Shown: positions 34,492 to 44,900 of the stretch, piece after piece | Layout of the letters: the number at the start of each line of letters is the position of its first letter | Position numbering within the stretch: position 1 is the stretch's first letter | DNA from: Salidesulfovibrio onnuriiensis | Lineage (GTDB): Bacteria; Desulfobacterota; Desulfovibrionia; Desulfovibrionales; Desulfovibrionaceae | DNA: 64,000 nt | Direction of reading: 5' to 3' | Assembly: GCF_008001235.1 (NCBI RefSeq) | Contig: NZ_CP040751.1 | Location: 2,091,001-2,155,000, forward strand | Made by a program: the position numbers and the translations under genes | The notes under the pieces: model-generated | What the model saw: the letters and a program-made list of their open reading frames with translations, nothing else | Told to the model about the DNA's origin: nothing | Database searches by the model: none

Positions 34492-35711
34492 TATAATACT
34501 CCGTCGCTTTCACCGTTTTCACCACTCCGGTGCAGCGTGTAGAGGAAGCGTGTCTTGGAGACCACTCCCCGGTATCTGTTGTCGTCGTCCACCGCCGGAA
34601 CCGGGCAGGTGCTGGAAGCCACCTCCGGCAGGATGTCCTGCATGGAGTCGTTGATGTTCACGGCCTTGACGCCTTCAAGAAATGCCTGGCTCAGCGGGGT
34701 GTCTGGCTTCTTGGTCCGCATCGCCTCCTGCAGGCTGTCCGAGGAGACGATTCCCAGGAACTGGTGCTTTGCGTTGAGTACGTAGCCGTGGTTGCGTTCG
34801 CTGCCGCTCAGTATCTCGTGGGCCGTGCGGATGCTTCCGGCCTTGGTCAGCACGATGGTGGGGTGCGTGTCGCGGGCGATATCCCCGGCGCTGATGACTC
34901 CAGTGGGGTCCACGCCTCGGAAGAAGGCGCGCACGTAGTCATTGGCCGGGTTTTGCAGGATCTCTTCGGGAGTGCCCACCTGCACCACGTTGCCCCCTTC
35001 CATGATGGCGATGCGGTCGCCGATGCGCAGGGCCTCGTCCAGGTCGTGGGAGATGAACACGATGGTCCGCCGGTCCTCTTCCTGGAGCTTGAGCAGCTCG
35101 TCCTGCATTTCCGTGCGGATCAGCGGGTCCAGGGCGGAGAATGCCTCATCCATGAGCAGGATTTCCGGATCCACGGCCAGCCCCCGGGCCAGGCCCACGC
35201 GCTGCTGCATGCCGCCGCTGAGCTGGTCGGGATAGGCTTCCTCCCAGCCTTCCAGGCCCACCTGGGCCAGCGCCTCCCTGGCGCGTTCATGGCGTTTGTC
35301 CCTGTCCACTCCGGCCAGTTCCAGGCCGAAGGCCGCGTTGTCCAGCACGGTCTGGTGGGGCATTAGCGCAAAGGACTGGAAAACCATGCTCATGTTATGC
35401 AGGCGAAATTTGACCAGTTCCTCCTGGGACATTCGGATCACGTCCTTGCCGTCCACGATGACGCTTCCGGCCGTGGGCTCGATGAGGCGGTTGAGCATGC
35501 GCACGATGGTGGACTTTCCCGAACCGGAAAGCCCCATGATGACGAAGATTTCGCCTTCCTCGATGGAGAAATTCGCATTGTTGACGCCTACGGTCATGCC
35601 GGTCTTGTCGAGGATGGAGGCCTTGTCCTCCCCCTGTTTCAGCATTGCCAGCGCCTTCTTCGGGGCGGGGCCGAAGATTTTTGAAAGGTTTTTGACGACG
35701 ATTTTACTCAT
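34491..35711 (-). CDS. proV: Glycine betaine/proline ABC transporter, ATPase with tandem CBS domains
   Basis: The 406-residue ATPase of the proVWX transporter has Walker A GLSGSGKST, Q-loop, signature QLSGGMQQRV and Walker B ILLMDEAFSALDP (about 35-250). Two CBS domains (about 285-395) follow; in OpuA-type transporters they sense ionic strength and gate transport, which fits an osmotic role. The ATG at 35711 is preferred to a TTG twelve bases upstream; both have weak ribosome sites. It is the first gene of its operon with a long AT-rich region upstream. Confidence 0.95.
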   Translation of the reverse strand: MSKIVVKNLSKIFGPAPKKALAMLKQGEDKASILDKTGMTVGVNNANFSIEEGEIFVIMGLSGSGKSTIVRMLNRLIEPTAGSVIVDGKDVIRMSQEELVKFRLHNMSMVFQSFALMPHQTVLDNAAFGLELAGVDRDKRHERAREALAQVGLEGWEEAYPDQLSGGMQQRVGLARGLAVDPEILLMDEAFSALDPLIRTEMQDELLKLQEEDRRTIVFISHDLDEALRIGDRIAIMEGGNVVQVGTPEEILQNPANDYVRAFFRGVDPTGVISAGDIARDTHPTIVLTKAGSIRTAHEILSGSERNHGYVLNAKHQFLGIVSSDSLQEAMRTKKPDTPLSQAFLEGVKAVNINDSMQDILPEVASSTCPVPAVDDDNRYRGVVSKTRFLYTLHRSGENGESDGVL

Positions 35712-36107
35712 GAAAATGTCCAAAGTTATGGTTGTGACAAAAGAGGACAGCCGGAATCGTTCCGGATGTCGAATACAGCTATGGAATGGCGCCGATTAGC
35801 AGGGAGGATGACGATCCCTACGGCCGCGAGGGATCGTGGTGGAGGCTGGGGCGAGGTGATGGGAAATGCGGTGGATACTCGTGATGCAGTATCGTGTATG
35901 TGGCTTTATGATTTCAAGCACAACGTAGTTTGTGTGTGTAAAATTTATTTACTACAGTTAAATGAACTGTTGTTTTGATTTATTGACGGTGATGTATTTC
36001 AGTTTTTAGCGATAAAATGCAGTATGTGTCGGTGATGATCATATTTGTCTGTAACATGATTGTTTCCAAAATTAGTTCGGAATTAAAATCTGTCTCCAGA
36101 CTTTGTT

Positions 36108-36136
36108 AGGCTATATAAAATAATAACCATTGTCAA
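36108..36136 (-). promoter_or_regulatory. Candidate sigma70 promoter for proVWX
   Basis: On the minus strand TTGACA is followed after 17 AT-rich bases by TAGCCT, overlapping TATATAG. It would leave a leader of nearly 400 bases before proV. Confidence 0.35.
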
Positions 36137-36303
36137 ATTGCATTAAAATTCTAGATTTTTGCTGAATTGAGGTGATTATCTACGGTTATATCCGGTTATG
36201 AAGTTTATACTCGATTTTTTGTCATGTGGTCCTGGTAGGGCCGCTCCTTGGGCCTTATTCATGCGCCGAGGCCTTGATTTGCGATTGTACGGAGGGAAAG
36301 AAT

Positions 36304-36332
36304 AAAAAAAAGCCCTGCATGGCAGGGCTTTT
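36304..36332 (-). terminator. Terminator after the iron alcohol dehydrogenase gene
   Basis: AAAAGCCCTGCC/ATGCAGGGCTTTT on the minus strand is followed by a long T run, about 20 bases after the stop. Confidence 0.87.
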
Positions 36333-36352
36333 GGCGTTCGAAACAGGGTGGG

Positions 36353-37480
36353 TCAATAAGTGAAAAGCTCGCGAATAAGGCTGCGCGCGTCGCTTGTGGT
36401 CACCTCTCTGGGGTTGTGCGCAGTGGAGCCGGAAGCGAGCACTTCCTTGATCATGCCGTCCAGGTCGTAGAACCCTCTACCCTTGAACGGATTGTCGATG
36501 TCCAGGTCGGCCAGCAGTCCGGCCACGGCGGCCAGCAGGTCCGTGCCCGCCGCGCGGCTCAGGTCCTCATAGTCCTCGCCCATGGCCTCCCGGTTGTAGG
36601 TGAGCACATAGGGTAGGCAGGCCGCGCAGACCAGGCCGTGGGGCAGCTTGTAGCGCGCACCCAGCGGATGTGCCAAGCCATGGACCACGCCCAGCCGCGA
36701 AGAGGACAGGGCGACCCCTGCCAGGTAGCTTCCCGTCAGGATGGCTTCGGCGGCTTCCAGATCTTCCCCTTCGCTTTCGTAGGCGGAAACAAGATTCTGG
36801 AACAGCAGTTGCGCCCCGCGCAGGGCCAGTTGCCGGGTGAACCAGGTGGCTCCGGTGCTGGTGTAGGACTCGATGGCCTGCGTCAGCGCGTCCATGCCCG
36901 CATGGGCGATGACGTGCCTGGGGCTGCCCTTGAGCAATCCCGGGTCAAGAACGATGAGTCGGGCCATCATGTGCGGGGACCGGAAGGATTTTTTGATGCC
37001 GGTTTCCTCGTTGGTCAGCACCGAAACCTTGGTGGCTTCCGATCCTGTTCCCGCAGTGCTGGGGGCAGCGACGAACGGCAGGCCCATGGTGGTGATGGGG
37101 GCACCGTCGTGATAGGCCGTGACGTTGCCGTGTTCCGCGTAAAGTCCGGCGCAGCCCTTGGCCAGGTCCATGACGCTTCCGCCGCCCACTGCGGCTATCC
37201 AGTCTGGCCGGAATTCCCGGGCCGTTTTCAGCAGTTTTTCCAGTTGCCGCAAGGTGGGTTCGCCGCCCGGGTGTTCCCAGGTTGCGATCTCCATGGCGGC
37301 CGGGGCGGTGGCGGCGATCTTGCTGATCTTGCCCCGTTTGCTCAGGGAGCGTCCGTGCACTAGCAGGCCACGGGGGCCGAACCTCGCGCATTCGGCAGGA
37401 AGGTTTTCGGAGCTGCCCGCAGCGCAGACCGTGGTGCCGGGCAGGTCCATGCGCTGGGGTAGGAGATGATGTGAATTCAT
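36353..37480 (-). CDS. Iron-containing alcohol dehydrogenase
   Basis: The 375-residue protein is a group III alcohol dehydrogenase using NAD(P)H and Fe2+ or Zn2+. It has the nucleotide motif GGGSVMDLAKG, the cofactor loop PSTAGTGSEAT and a metal site from the aspartate in GMDALTQAIESY and histidines in HGLAHPLGARY...LPHG; a further catalytic histidine is in STAHNPRE. Adjacent glycerol-phosphate genes suggest glycerol or C3-alcohol metabolism (inference). The ATG at 37480 was preferred over one 12 bases upstream because GGAG lies six bases before it. It is divergent from glpA. Confidence 0.9.
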   Translation of the reverse strand: MNSHHLLPQRMDLPGTTVCAAGSSENLPAECARFGPRGLLVHGRSLSKRGKISKIAATAPAAMEIATWEHPGGEPTLRQLEKLLKTAREFRPDWIAAVGGGSVMDLAKGCAGLYAEHGNVTAYHDGAPITTMGLPFVAAPSTAGTGSEATKVSVLTNEETGIKKSFRSPHMMARLIVLDPGLLKGSPRHVIAHAGMDALTQAIESYTSTGATWFTRQLALRGAQLLFQNLVSAYESEGEDLEAAEAILTGSYLAGVALSSSRLGVVHGLAHPLGARYKLPHGLVCAACLPYVLTYNREAMGEDYEDLSRAAGTDLLAAVAGLLADLDIDNPFKGRGFYDLDGMIKEVLASGSTAHNPREVTTSDARSLIRELFTY

Positions 37481-37523
37481 GTCTGGCTCCATGATTGTTT
37501 TTACAGGGACGTTCTCCCCGGTG

Positions 37524-37686
37524 TGATCAGAGTATATCCTTGTCTTTGATCATGACGGAAAAAAGGCGGTTCTGTGAAGTGAAATGTTGTCAAAGATTTT
37601 TCATCCGTTTCATTTTATTTTCGAATATGAACATTTTGGGTCTTTTTGTGATCAAAAATGAACGATTTTCGTTGACTTCTTGATCA
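37524..37686. promoter_or_regulatory. Cluster of four TGATCA palindromes between adh and glpA
   Basis: TGATCA occurs at 37524, 37547, 37649 and 37681, each within a similar context (TGTGATCAG, TTTGATCATG, TGTGATCAAA, CTTGATCAGG). Chance expectation in 163 bases is about 0.04. The sites lie between two divergent metabolic promoters and look like operators for a regulator of the adh and glp genes. The protein is not identified. Confidence 0.55.
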
Positions 37687-37699
37687 GGTGTGATACTGA
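37672..37699 (+). promoter_or_regulatory. Candidate sigma70 promoter for glpAB
   Basis: TTGACT and TACTGA are 16 bases apart, 46 bases before the GTG start. One TGATCA site lies inside the spacer, where a bound repressor would block it. Confidence 0.45.
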
Positions 37700-37744
37700 T
37701 TTGAAAAAAAGATCGGGTGTATAAATAGTAAAGAGGACAGTAGA

Positions 37745-39289
37745 GTGCGAACCCAAGTTTTAATCATTGGCGGCGGTGCCACCGGCACCGGCTTGGTACG
37801 CGATCTGGCCCTGCGCGGTGTGGACTGTATTCTGGTCGATACGAGAGACCTGAATGCGGGCGCGTCGGGAGCCAATCACGGACTGCTGCACAGCGGGGGG
37901 CGCTATGCCAAGAGCGATCCCCATTCAGCGCAGGAATGTAAGGAAGAAGGCGATATCCTCAAGAAACTCGCCCCGCACGTCATTGAAGACACGGGCGGTT
38001 TTTTTCTTGCCGTGGAAGGGGATGACGAAAAATACATAGCCGATTTCGAGGGGCTCTGTAGAAACGCGACCATTGATGTCGCAAAAGTCGATCCCAAGGA
38101 CGCCATGGAAATGGAACCTGCCATTTCCAGAAAGACCATAGCCTGCTACTCGGTTCCGGACGCCAATATCGATCCGTTCCGTCTCGGGCTGGACAATGTT
38201 TCCCAGGCGGTGAGCCTCGGCTCCCGCTTCATGCGCCGGACCAGGCTGGCCGGCTTTGACATGGAAAATGGCACCATCACCGCCGCCCGCATGGTCAACA
38301 TGCGCACCGGCGAGGAGTTCAAGATCGTGGCCGACCAGTACGTTAACGCCGGGGGGGCGTGGGCGGGAGAGGTCGCAGCCATGGCCGGAGCCGAGATCGG
38401 CATGCTTTACGCCAAGGGCACTCTGCTGATCACCCATGACCGCCTGACCAAGCGCGTCATCAACCGCCTGCGTCCTCCGGGAGACGGCGACATTCTGGTG
38501 CCCGGCGGCACGGTTTCCATTCTGGGAACCACCTCGGTGCGCGTGGATTCCCTGGACAATATCCAACCCACCATCGCGGAAGTGGACGTCAACGTGGAAC
38601 AGGGCATGCCCATGGTTCCCGAACTGGCGACCACCCGCTACATCCGCGCCTATGCCGGGGTCCGGCCCCTGCTGACCGGTACTGCGGACAGCGACCGCAA
38701 CGCCAGCCGCGGCGTGGCCCTCATGGGTCATGAACGCGAAGGGCTCAAGAATTTCATCAGCATCACCGGCGGCAAGCTGACCACCTATCGCCTCATGGCG
38801 GAGATGGCCGGTGATCTCGTCTGCGAGCGTCTGGGAGTCTCCGCTTCCTGTCTGACGCGGACCGAGCCGCTTCCCGCAGCCGACCCGTGGATGTGGAGCG
38901 ACCCCGGTCATGCCGCCAGGGGATGGCTTGAAAAGCATGACCAGGGCGACGTGCTGCTGTGCGAATGCGAAATGGTTCCCAAGAGCGGTGTGGACAGGAT
39001 GCTCGGCACCTTCGACATGTCCAAGGACAAGCCCGGCCTCAAGGCGCTGGGCCGTCGCAGCCGCGTGGGCAAGGGATCCTGCCAGGGAACGTTCTGCAGC
39101 CTGCGTCTGACTTCCTACCTTTACGACAAGGATTACCTGCATGGTGACGAAGGCGTTCGCAATCTGAGGGAGTTCCTCGAGGAGCGCTGGAAGGGGCAGC
39201 GGACCATCCTGTGGGGCATGGCCGAATCCCAGGCCGAGCTGCAGGAAGCATTTTACTGTGGCCTCATGGGCATAGAGCTGGGTCGATAG
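37745..39289 (+). CDS. glpA: Anaerobic glycerol-3-phosphate dehydrogenase subunit A
   Basis: GlpA is the FAD subunit oxidising glycerol-3-phosphate to dihydroxyacetone phosphate. The 514-residue protein starts with a FAD-binding Rossmann motif (VLIIGGGATGTGL), has the GlpA/GlpD catalytic domain (NHGLLHSGGRYA, ITGGKLTTYRLMAE) and ends in a BFD-like [2Fe-2S] domain with CECEMV and GSCQGTFC. The start is GTG with GAGG eight bases upstream. It is followed by glpB after seven bases. GlpC, the usual iron-sulfur membrane anchor, is not in the window. Confidence 0.95.
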   Translation: MRTQVLIIGGGATGTGLVRDLALRGVDCILVDTRDLNAGASGANHGLLHSGGRYAKSDPHSAQECKEEGDILKKLAPHVIEDTGGFFLAVEGDDEKYIADFEGLCRNATIDVAKVDPKDAMEMEPAISRKTIACYSVPDANIDPFRLGLDNVSQAVSLGSRFMRRTRLAGFDMENGTITAARMVNMRTGEEFKIVADQYVNAGGAWAGEVAAMAGAEIGMLYAKGTLLITHDRLTKRVINRLRPPGDGDILVPGGTVSILGTTSVRVDSLDNIQPTIAEVDVNVEQGMPMVPELATTRYIRAYAGVRPLLTGTADSDRNASRGVALMGHEREGLKNFISITGGKLTTYRLMAEMAGDLVCERLGVSASCLTRTEPLPAADPWMWSDPGHAARGWLEKHDQGDVLLCECEMVPKSGVDRMLGTFDMSKDKPGLKALGRRSRVGKGSCQGTFCSLRLTSYLYDKDYLHGDEGVRNLREFLEERWKGQRTILWGMAESQAELQEAFYCGLMGIELGR

Positions 39290-39296
39290 GTGGGGG

Positions 39297-40571
39297 ATGA
39301 CTAAAATGAAACGTATTGATTGTGACCTTATGGTCGTCGGAACGGGTATTGCCGGCATTGCGGCTTCCGCCTTTGCCTCGGCTCGCGGCTATTCCGTGGT
39401 GCAGACCGGCATGGCGACGTCCCTCATGTTTGCGGCCGGCTGTTTCGACCTTCTGGGCGTGCATCCCGTCGAAGACGGCACCGTGGTCGAAGATCCCTTT
39501 GCCGCCCTGGCCGAGCTGCGCAAGGATCAGCCCAGGCATCCTTACGCCAAGCTCGACGATGACGAAATTCGTTCGGCTTTTGGCGAATTCCTCGACTTTT
39601 GCGGGGAATCCGGCCTGGAATACCATGTGCGCGAAGGCAGGAACATGCAGTTCCCCACGCCGCTGGGAACCCTCAAGACCACCTATTGCGTGCCCCGGAC
39701 CATGATCGCCGGAGTTCGCGCCGTGGAAGAGAAGCTTCCCTGCGCCCTGATAGACATGCAGGGCCTCAAGGGGCACAGCGCCCAGCAGATCGCCTCGATT
39801 CTCGGCGACAAGCTCAACGTTGTGGCCTCGGGCAGCATTGTTTTCCCGGAAATGGAGGACAATGCCGAGGTATATCCCGTCCAGATGGGCATGGCCCTGG
39901 AAAACCCCCGAGTGCGCGGCATCTTTGCCGAGCGGATTCGGGCGGTTATGGGCGACGCCAAGGTGGTGGGTGTTCCCGCCATGCTCGGCCAGTACCTGAC
40001 CAAGGACGTGATGGACGATCTCGATCGTCGGCTGGGCGTGGAGTTCTTCGAGGTCCCGACCATGCCTCCGGGCATCCCCGGCCAGCGGCTTAAGGAGGCT
40101 TTTGTCGGTGCCCTGCGGCTGCGCGGCGTGAACCACATGCTCCAGAAAAGGGTTCTTTGCGTCGAAAGGACGGCTGAGGGGTTCCGTTTCGAAGTGGGCG
40201 CCGACTGGCCGCAGTTCGAGGTCTTTGCCAAGGGCGCTGTCCTGGCTTCGGGGCGTTTCCTGGGCAAGGGCCTGCAGGCCGATCGCACCGGCGTCAGGGA
40301 AGCCGTTTTCGATCTTCCCGTGACCCAACCGGAAAAACGCAACGACTGGCATGAAAAGAGTTTTCTGGACGCCCGGGGCCATGCAATGAATTCCATGGGC
40401 GTGGAGACTGACGAAAGCTTTCGTCCTCTCGGGGCCGATGGCGCAGTCGTTTCCGAAAACCTTTTTGCCGTGGGGTCCATTCTGGCCCACCAGGATTGGA
40501 TGCGCCAGAAGTGCGGCAGCGGCCTGGGCATAAGCACAGCGTATAAGGCTGTAAAAGCCTTGAAAATATGA
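39297..40571 (+). CDS. glpB: Anaerobic glycerol-3-phosphate dehydrogenase subunit B
   Basis: The 424-residue FAD/FMN-binding subunit of the GlpABC enzyme has the nucleotide-binding motif VVGTGIAGIAAS and the terminal motif ENLFAVGSILAHQDW...GSGLGISTAYKA of the family. An ATG at 39306 is an alternative start; the poly-G stretch upstream fits either. It ends the operon with a strong terminator; glpC does not follow, so electrons must leave through a subunit encoded elsewhere or a substitute. Confidence 0.95.
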   Translation: MTKMKRIDCDLMVVGTGIAGIAASAFASARGYSVVQTGMATSLMFAAGCFDLLGVHPVEDGTVVEDPFAALAELRKDQPRHPYAKLDDDEIRSAFGEFLDFCGESGLEYHVREGRNMQFPTPLGTLKTTYCVPRTMIAGVRAVEEKLPCALIDMQGLKGHSAQQIASILGDKLNVVASGSIVFPEMEDNAEVYPVQMGMALENPRVRGIFAERIRAVMGDAKVVGVPAMLGQYLTKDVMDDLDRRLGVEFFEVPTMPPGIPGQRLKEAFVGALRLRGVNHMLQKRVLCVERTAEGFRFEVGADWPQFEVFAKGAVLASGRFLGKGLQADRTGVREAVFDLPVTQPEKRNDWHEKSFLDARGHAMNSMGVETDESFRPLGADGAVVSENLFAVGSILAHQDWMRQKCGSGLGISTAYKAVKALKI

Positions 40572-40595
40572 TCGGACACACCTCCTAAGTGTGTG

Positions 40596-40624
40596 GGGCC
40601 ACCGCTTGCGGTGGCCCTTTTTTG
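40596..40624 (+). terminator. Terminator after glpB
   Basis: GGGCCACCGC/GCGGTGGCCC with a TT loop followed by a six-T run. Confidence 0.9.
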
Positions 40625-40739
40625 TTTTCATGCCTTTATAATCTCATTGATTTGTTGCTCCGCTATGGATAACAAGATAACGAGTCGTTTTTTCAGCCAA
40701 ATGCGTTTGATTTTCATTTCAACTGTGCAAGGAAAAGCT

Positions 40740-41918
40740 ATGATGTCCCGTCCCATGATTGCCGTCTGTCTTTGTGCCTGTTTTTTTGTTTTCGCCGCCT
40801 GCGGTTCCGACTCCGGCCAGAAATCGGCCACGGAGAGCGCCGCGCTTCCGGTCATTGTGGCCAAGGCGGAAAAGAAGAACGTCGATCTCTCCAATGAGTG
40901 GGTGGGGCAGACCTCTGCCCAGAACAGCGTGGAGATCCGGGCCCGCGTCAAGGGATACCTCAAGGAGATCGCCTTCAAGGAAGGTTCCCAGGTGGAAGAA
41001 GGGCAGCTTCTTTTTGTCATCGACCCCAAGGACCTGACCCAGTCCGTGCGGGAGGCCGAGGCCGTGCTGGAAAAGAACCAGGCCGCCCTGGTGCTGGCCC
41101 AGAAGGACGAAAAGCGTTTTCGCGCCCTGCTGGATCAGGATGCCGTGAGCCAGGATGAATACGACTCCAAGCTGGCGGACATGAAGCAGCTCAAGGCGGC
41201 GGTGGACCAGAGCAAGGCCACGCTGGCCGACCAGAAGCTGCAGCTTGGCTATACCCAGATTTCCTCTCCCCTGGCCGGGCGTATCGGCAAGGCCCAGGTC
41301 AAGGTGGGCAGCCTGGTGGGGGACGGGGAGAATACCTTGCTGGCCACGGTGGCCTCGATCGATCCCATGTACGTGAATTTTTCCATCAGCGAGGCGGATT
41401 ATGTCCGCTACACGCGTCGAAACGAGCAGCGCAAGGATGAAGACAAGCCTGAGATCCAGTTGGTTCTGGTGGATGGTGAAGTCTACGAACACCCCGGCGC
41501 CTTTGACATGGCCTCCCCCGAGATCGATTCCCAGACCGGTACGCTGGGGCTGCGGGTCGCCTTCCCCAACCCCAAGGGACTGCTGCTCCCCGGCCAGTTT
41601 GCAAAGATCCGCGTGAATTCCCACTCTTCCGAGCCCATGCTGGTGGTGCCCCAGGAAGCCATCATGACCGTGCAGGGCACCAAGTCCGTGTATGTGGTCA
41701 ACGCCGACAACGTGGTGGAACAGAAGGCCGTTGAAATCGGGACGCGCACCAGCTCCGTGGCCCAGATCACGAAGGGCCTGGAGGAAGGGCAGACCGTGGT
41801 GGTGCAGGGACAGCAGAAGATCCGTCCCGGAGCCAAGGTCACGCCGCTCACCGCCGAACAATACAAGCAGCTTCAGCAGAAGCAGGCTGGCGGCCAGGAA
41901 CAGCAGGACAAGCAGTAG
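40740..41918 (+). CDS. RND efflux periplasmic adaptor (AcrA-like lipoprotein)
   Basis: The 392-residue membrane-fusion protein has a lipoprotein signal (lipobox VFAAC, modified Cys21), then the HlyD-type layout: lipoyl half (EIRARVKGYLKEIAFKEGSQV), coiled-coil hairpin (about 95-165), lipoyl half (YTQISSPLAGRIGKAQVKVG) and beta-barrel and membrane-proximal domains. The start at 40740 follows AAGGA and gives a correct signal; longer frames add a non-signal extension. It precedes the pump gene by 27 bases. No TolC-type channel gene follows. Confidence 0.94.
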   Translation: MMSRPMIAVCLCACFFVFAACGSDSGQKSATESAALPVIVAKAEKKNVDLSNEWVGQTSAQNSVEIRARVKGYLKEIAFKEGSQVEEGQLLFVIDPKDLTQSVREAEAVLEKNQAALVLAQKDEKRFRALLDQDAVSQDEYDSKLADMKQLKAAVDQSKATLADQKLQLGYTQISSPLAGRIGKAQVKVGSLVGDGENTLLATVASIDPMYVNFSISEADYVRYTRRNEQRKDEDKPEIQLVLVDGEVYEHPGAFDMASPEIDSQTGTLGLRVAFPNPKGLLLPGQFAKIRVNSHSSEPMLVVPQEAIMTVQGTKSVYVVNADNVVEQKAVEIGTRTSSVAQITKGLEEGQTVVVQGQQKIRPGAKVTPLTAEQYKQLQQKQAGGQEQQDKQ

Positions 41919-41945
41919 CCATCACGACCATACCGGGAGCGCCCC

Positions 41946-44900
41946 ATGTACAAGTTCTTCATCGACAGGCCCATCTTCGCGACAGTCATTGCCATCATTA
42001 CCTGCCTGGCAGGGGGGCTGAGCCTTCTTTCTCTGCCGGTGGCGCAGTATCCCGAAATATCGCCGCCCTCGGTTTCGGTCTCCGCAACCTATACGGGCGC
42101 GGACGCCAACGTCATCAACGACTCCGTGGCCTCGGTCATCGAGGAGCAGATCAACGGGGCCGAGGACATGACCTACATGTCCTCCTTCAGCTCCAACGAC
42201 GGCTCCTATTCCCTGAGCGTGACCTTTGACCTGGGCCGCGACCTGGACCTGGCCACGGTGGACGTGCAGAACCGTCTGGGGCAGGCCGAGCCCAAGCTGC
42301 CCGAGGACGTCAAGCGCATGGGCGTCACCGTGAACAAGCAGACCCCGGACATCGTCATGGTGGTCAACCTGGTTTCGCCCAATGAAACCTACGACGACCT
42401 GTTCCTGACCAACTACGCCAACATCAACCTGGCGGACGCCCTGGCCCGCGTGCCCGGCGTGGGCAAGGTCACGGTCTTCGGCGCGGGCGAATATTCCATG
42501 CGCGTGTGGCTGGACCCGGCCCGCATGGCCCAGCTCGGGGTCACGGTCACGGATATTTCCAACGCCATCAATGAGCAGAACACCCAGGCCCCGGCAGGGC
42601 AGGTGGGCATGGAGCCCACTCCCAAGGGCACCCAGTTCCAGTACACCATGCAGGTGCAGGGCCGGCTGACCTCGCCGGAGCAGTTCGGCGACATCATTGT
42701 CCTGGCCAAGCCGGACGGTTCCTTCATTCGCCTCAAGGACGTGGCCCGGGTGGACCTGGGCAGCGAATCCTACGGCACCTTCAGCCGCATGCAGGGCCTG
42801 CCCGCATCCTCGCTGCTCGTCTACCAGCTTCCCGGGGCGAACTCCCTGGATGTCGCCCGCCAGGTTCGGGCCCAACTGGCCACCCTTTCCACGGCATTCC
42901 CCAACGACGTGGAATACCGCATTCTGCATGACACCACGGAATACGTTTCCGAGTCCATAGACGAGGTGGAAACCACCCTGTACGAGGCCATTGCCCTGGT
43001 CTTCCTGGTGGTGTTTCTTTTCCTGCAGAACTGGCGCGCCACCATTATTCCCATGGTTGCGGTGCCGGTTTCCCTGGTGGGGACGTTTATCGCCTTCCCG
43101 CTGCTCGGTTTTTCCATCAACACCCTGACCCTGTTCGGCCTGGTGCTGGCCATCGGCATCGTGGTGGACGACGCCATCGTGGTGGTGGAATCGGTGCAGC
43201 GCTATATTGACGAGGAAGGTATGTCGCCGCGGGATGCGACCTTCAAGGCCATGGGCGACGTGGCCGGGCCCGTTGTGGCCAACTCGGTGGTGCTCATCGC
43301 CGTGTTCATCCCCGTGGCCTTCATGGGCGGTATCGCTGGGCAGCTCTACAAGCAGTTCGCCCTGACCCTGTCGGTCTCCGTGGCCATCTCCACCTTCAAC
43401 GCCCTGACCCTTTCCCCGGCCCTGTCCGCGCTCATCCTGCGACCGGTCAAGGAAATGCGCGGGCCGTTGGGCTGGTTTTTCGACAAGTTCAACAAGTATT
43501 TCGGCAAACTCACCAACGGGTATACCGCAACCGTGCGCCAGGGTATCCGGCGCTGGGCCCTGTTCCTCTGCCTGCTGGGCGGGGTGTTCGCCCTCACGGG
43601 CGGCATTTTGACCAAGCTGCCCTCCGGGTTCGTGCCCGACGAGGACCAGGGATACTTCATCGTGGCAACCCAGCTTCCACCCGCTGCCTCCATGCAGCGC
43701 ACCGACGCGGTCATGCGCCAGGCCGAGGCCTATCTCAAGCAGGCTCCCGGCGTCAGGGGCGTGGTCACGCTCGGCGGTTTCAACATCATTACCGGCGCGG
43801 CCAGTTCCTATGCAGGTACCATGTTCGTGGTGCTGGACAACTGGGGTGAGCGTCTCGATAAGGGGCTGACTCTGTCCAAGGTGGTGGCGGACGCCCAGAA
43901 GCAGTTCTATGCCATCCAGGACGGGCTGGTCATGTGCTTCGTGCCTCCGTCCATTCCGGGCATGAGCGCCACGGGCGGACTGCAGTTCGAGCTGCAGGAC
44001 CGTGCGGGCCATGGCATTTCCGCGCTGGCCGAGGCCGCCGAGGCCTATACCGCCGCCCTCAACAAGCGCCCCGAGATCGCCCGCGCCTTCACCTCGTTCT
44101 CGGACGACGTCCCCCGCATCCAGGTGGATGTGGACCGGGCCAAGGCCAAGACCCTCGGCGTTCCCCTGAGCGACGTGTTCCTGGCCTTGCAGGCCTTCCT
44201 GGGCGGTTATTACGTCAACGACTTCAACGAGTTCGGACGCACCTACCGGGTTATGCTCCAGGCGGAGCCCATGTACCGGGCCGCGCCCGACTCCATCAAC
44301 CAGCTGTATGTGCGCAGTTCCGAGGGGCAGATGGTGCCGCTTTCGACCCTGACCGCCTCCAAGGAGATTTCCGGGCCGGAATTCATCCAGCGCTTCAACG
44401 TGTATCCCACCGTGGAGTTGAACGCCGTGCCCGCGGCCGGGTACAGCTCGGGTCAGGCCATCGCGGCCATGGAAGAGGTGGCCGCCACCCTGCCGCAGGG
44501 CTTCGGCTACGAATGGAGCGGCATGGCCATGCAGGAAAAGGAAGCGGGCGGCCAGGCCGGTCCCATCTTCATGCTGGCCCTGACCATGGTTTTCCTGTGC
44601 CTGTGCGCCCTGTACGAATCCTGGGCCATTCCCTTCTCGGTGCTCATTGGTCTGCCTCTGGGCGTGTTCGGTGCTTTTGCCGGGCAGTACCTGCGTAGCT
44701 TCGATCTCAACGTCTATGCGCAGATCGGCCTGATCATGCTCATCGGTTTGGCGGCCAAGAACGCGGTGCTCATCGTGGAATACGCCAAGGAGGCTCACGA
44801 GGAAAAAGGGCTGGGCGTGCTGGAAGCGGCCATGGAGGCAGCGCGTTTGCGCTTCCGGCCCATTCTCATGACCTCTATAGCCTTCATCCTTGGCGTGGTG

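Larger units (their letters stand above)
35712..36352. other. AT-rich 641-bp intergenic region upstream of proV
   Basis: No gene is visible. It is strikingly AT-rich between about 35880 and 36240. It holds a candidate minus-strand promoter for proV and the terminator of the alcohol dehydrogenase gene. Long leaders and curved AT-rich DNA are common before osmotically controlled genes, but I see no specific riboswitch fold. Confidence 0.65.

Noticed and set aside
37495-37683. 62-codon frame between adh and glpA
   Set aside because: No ribosome site; overlaps regulatory DNA with TGATCA sites.
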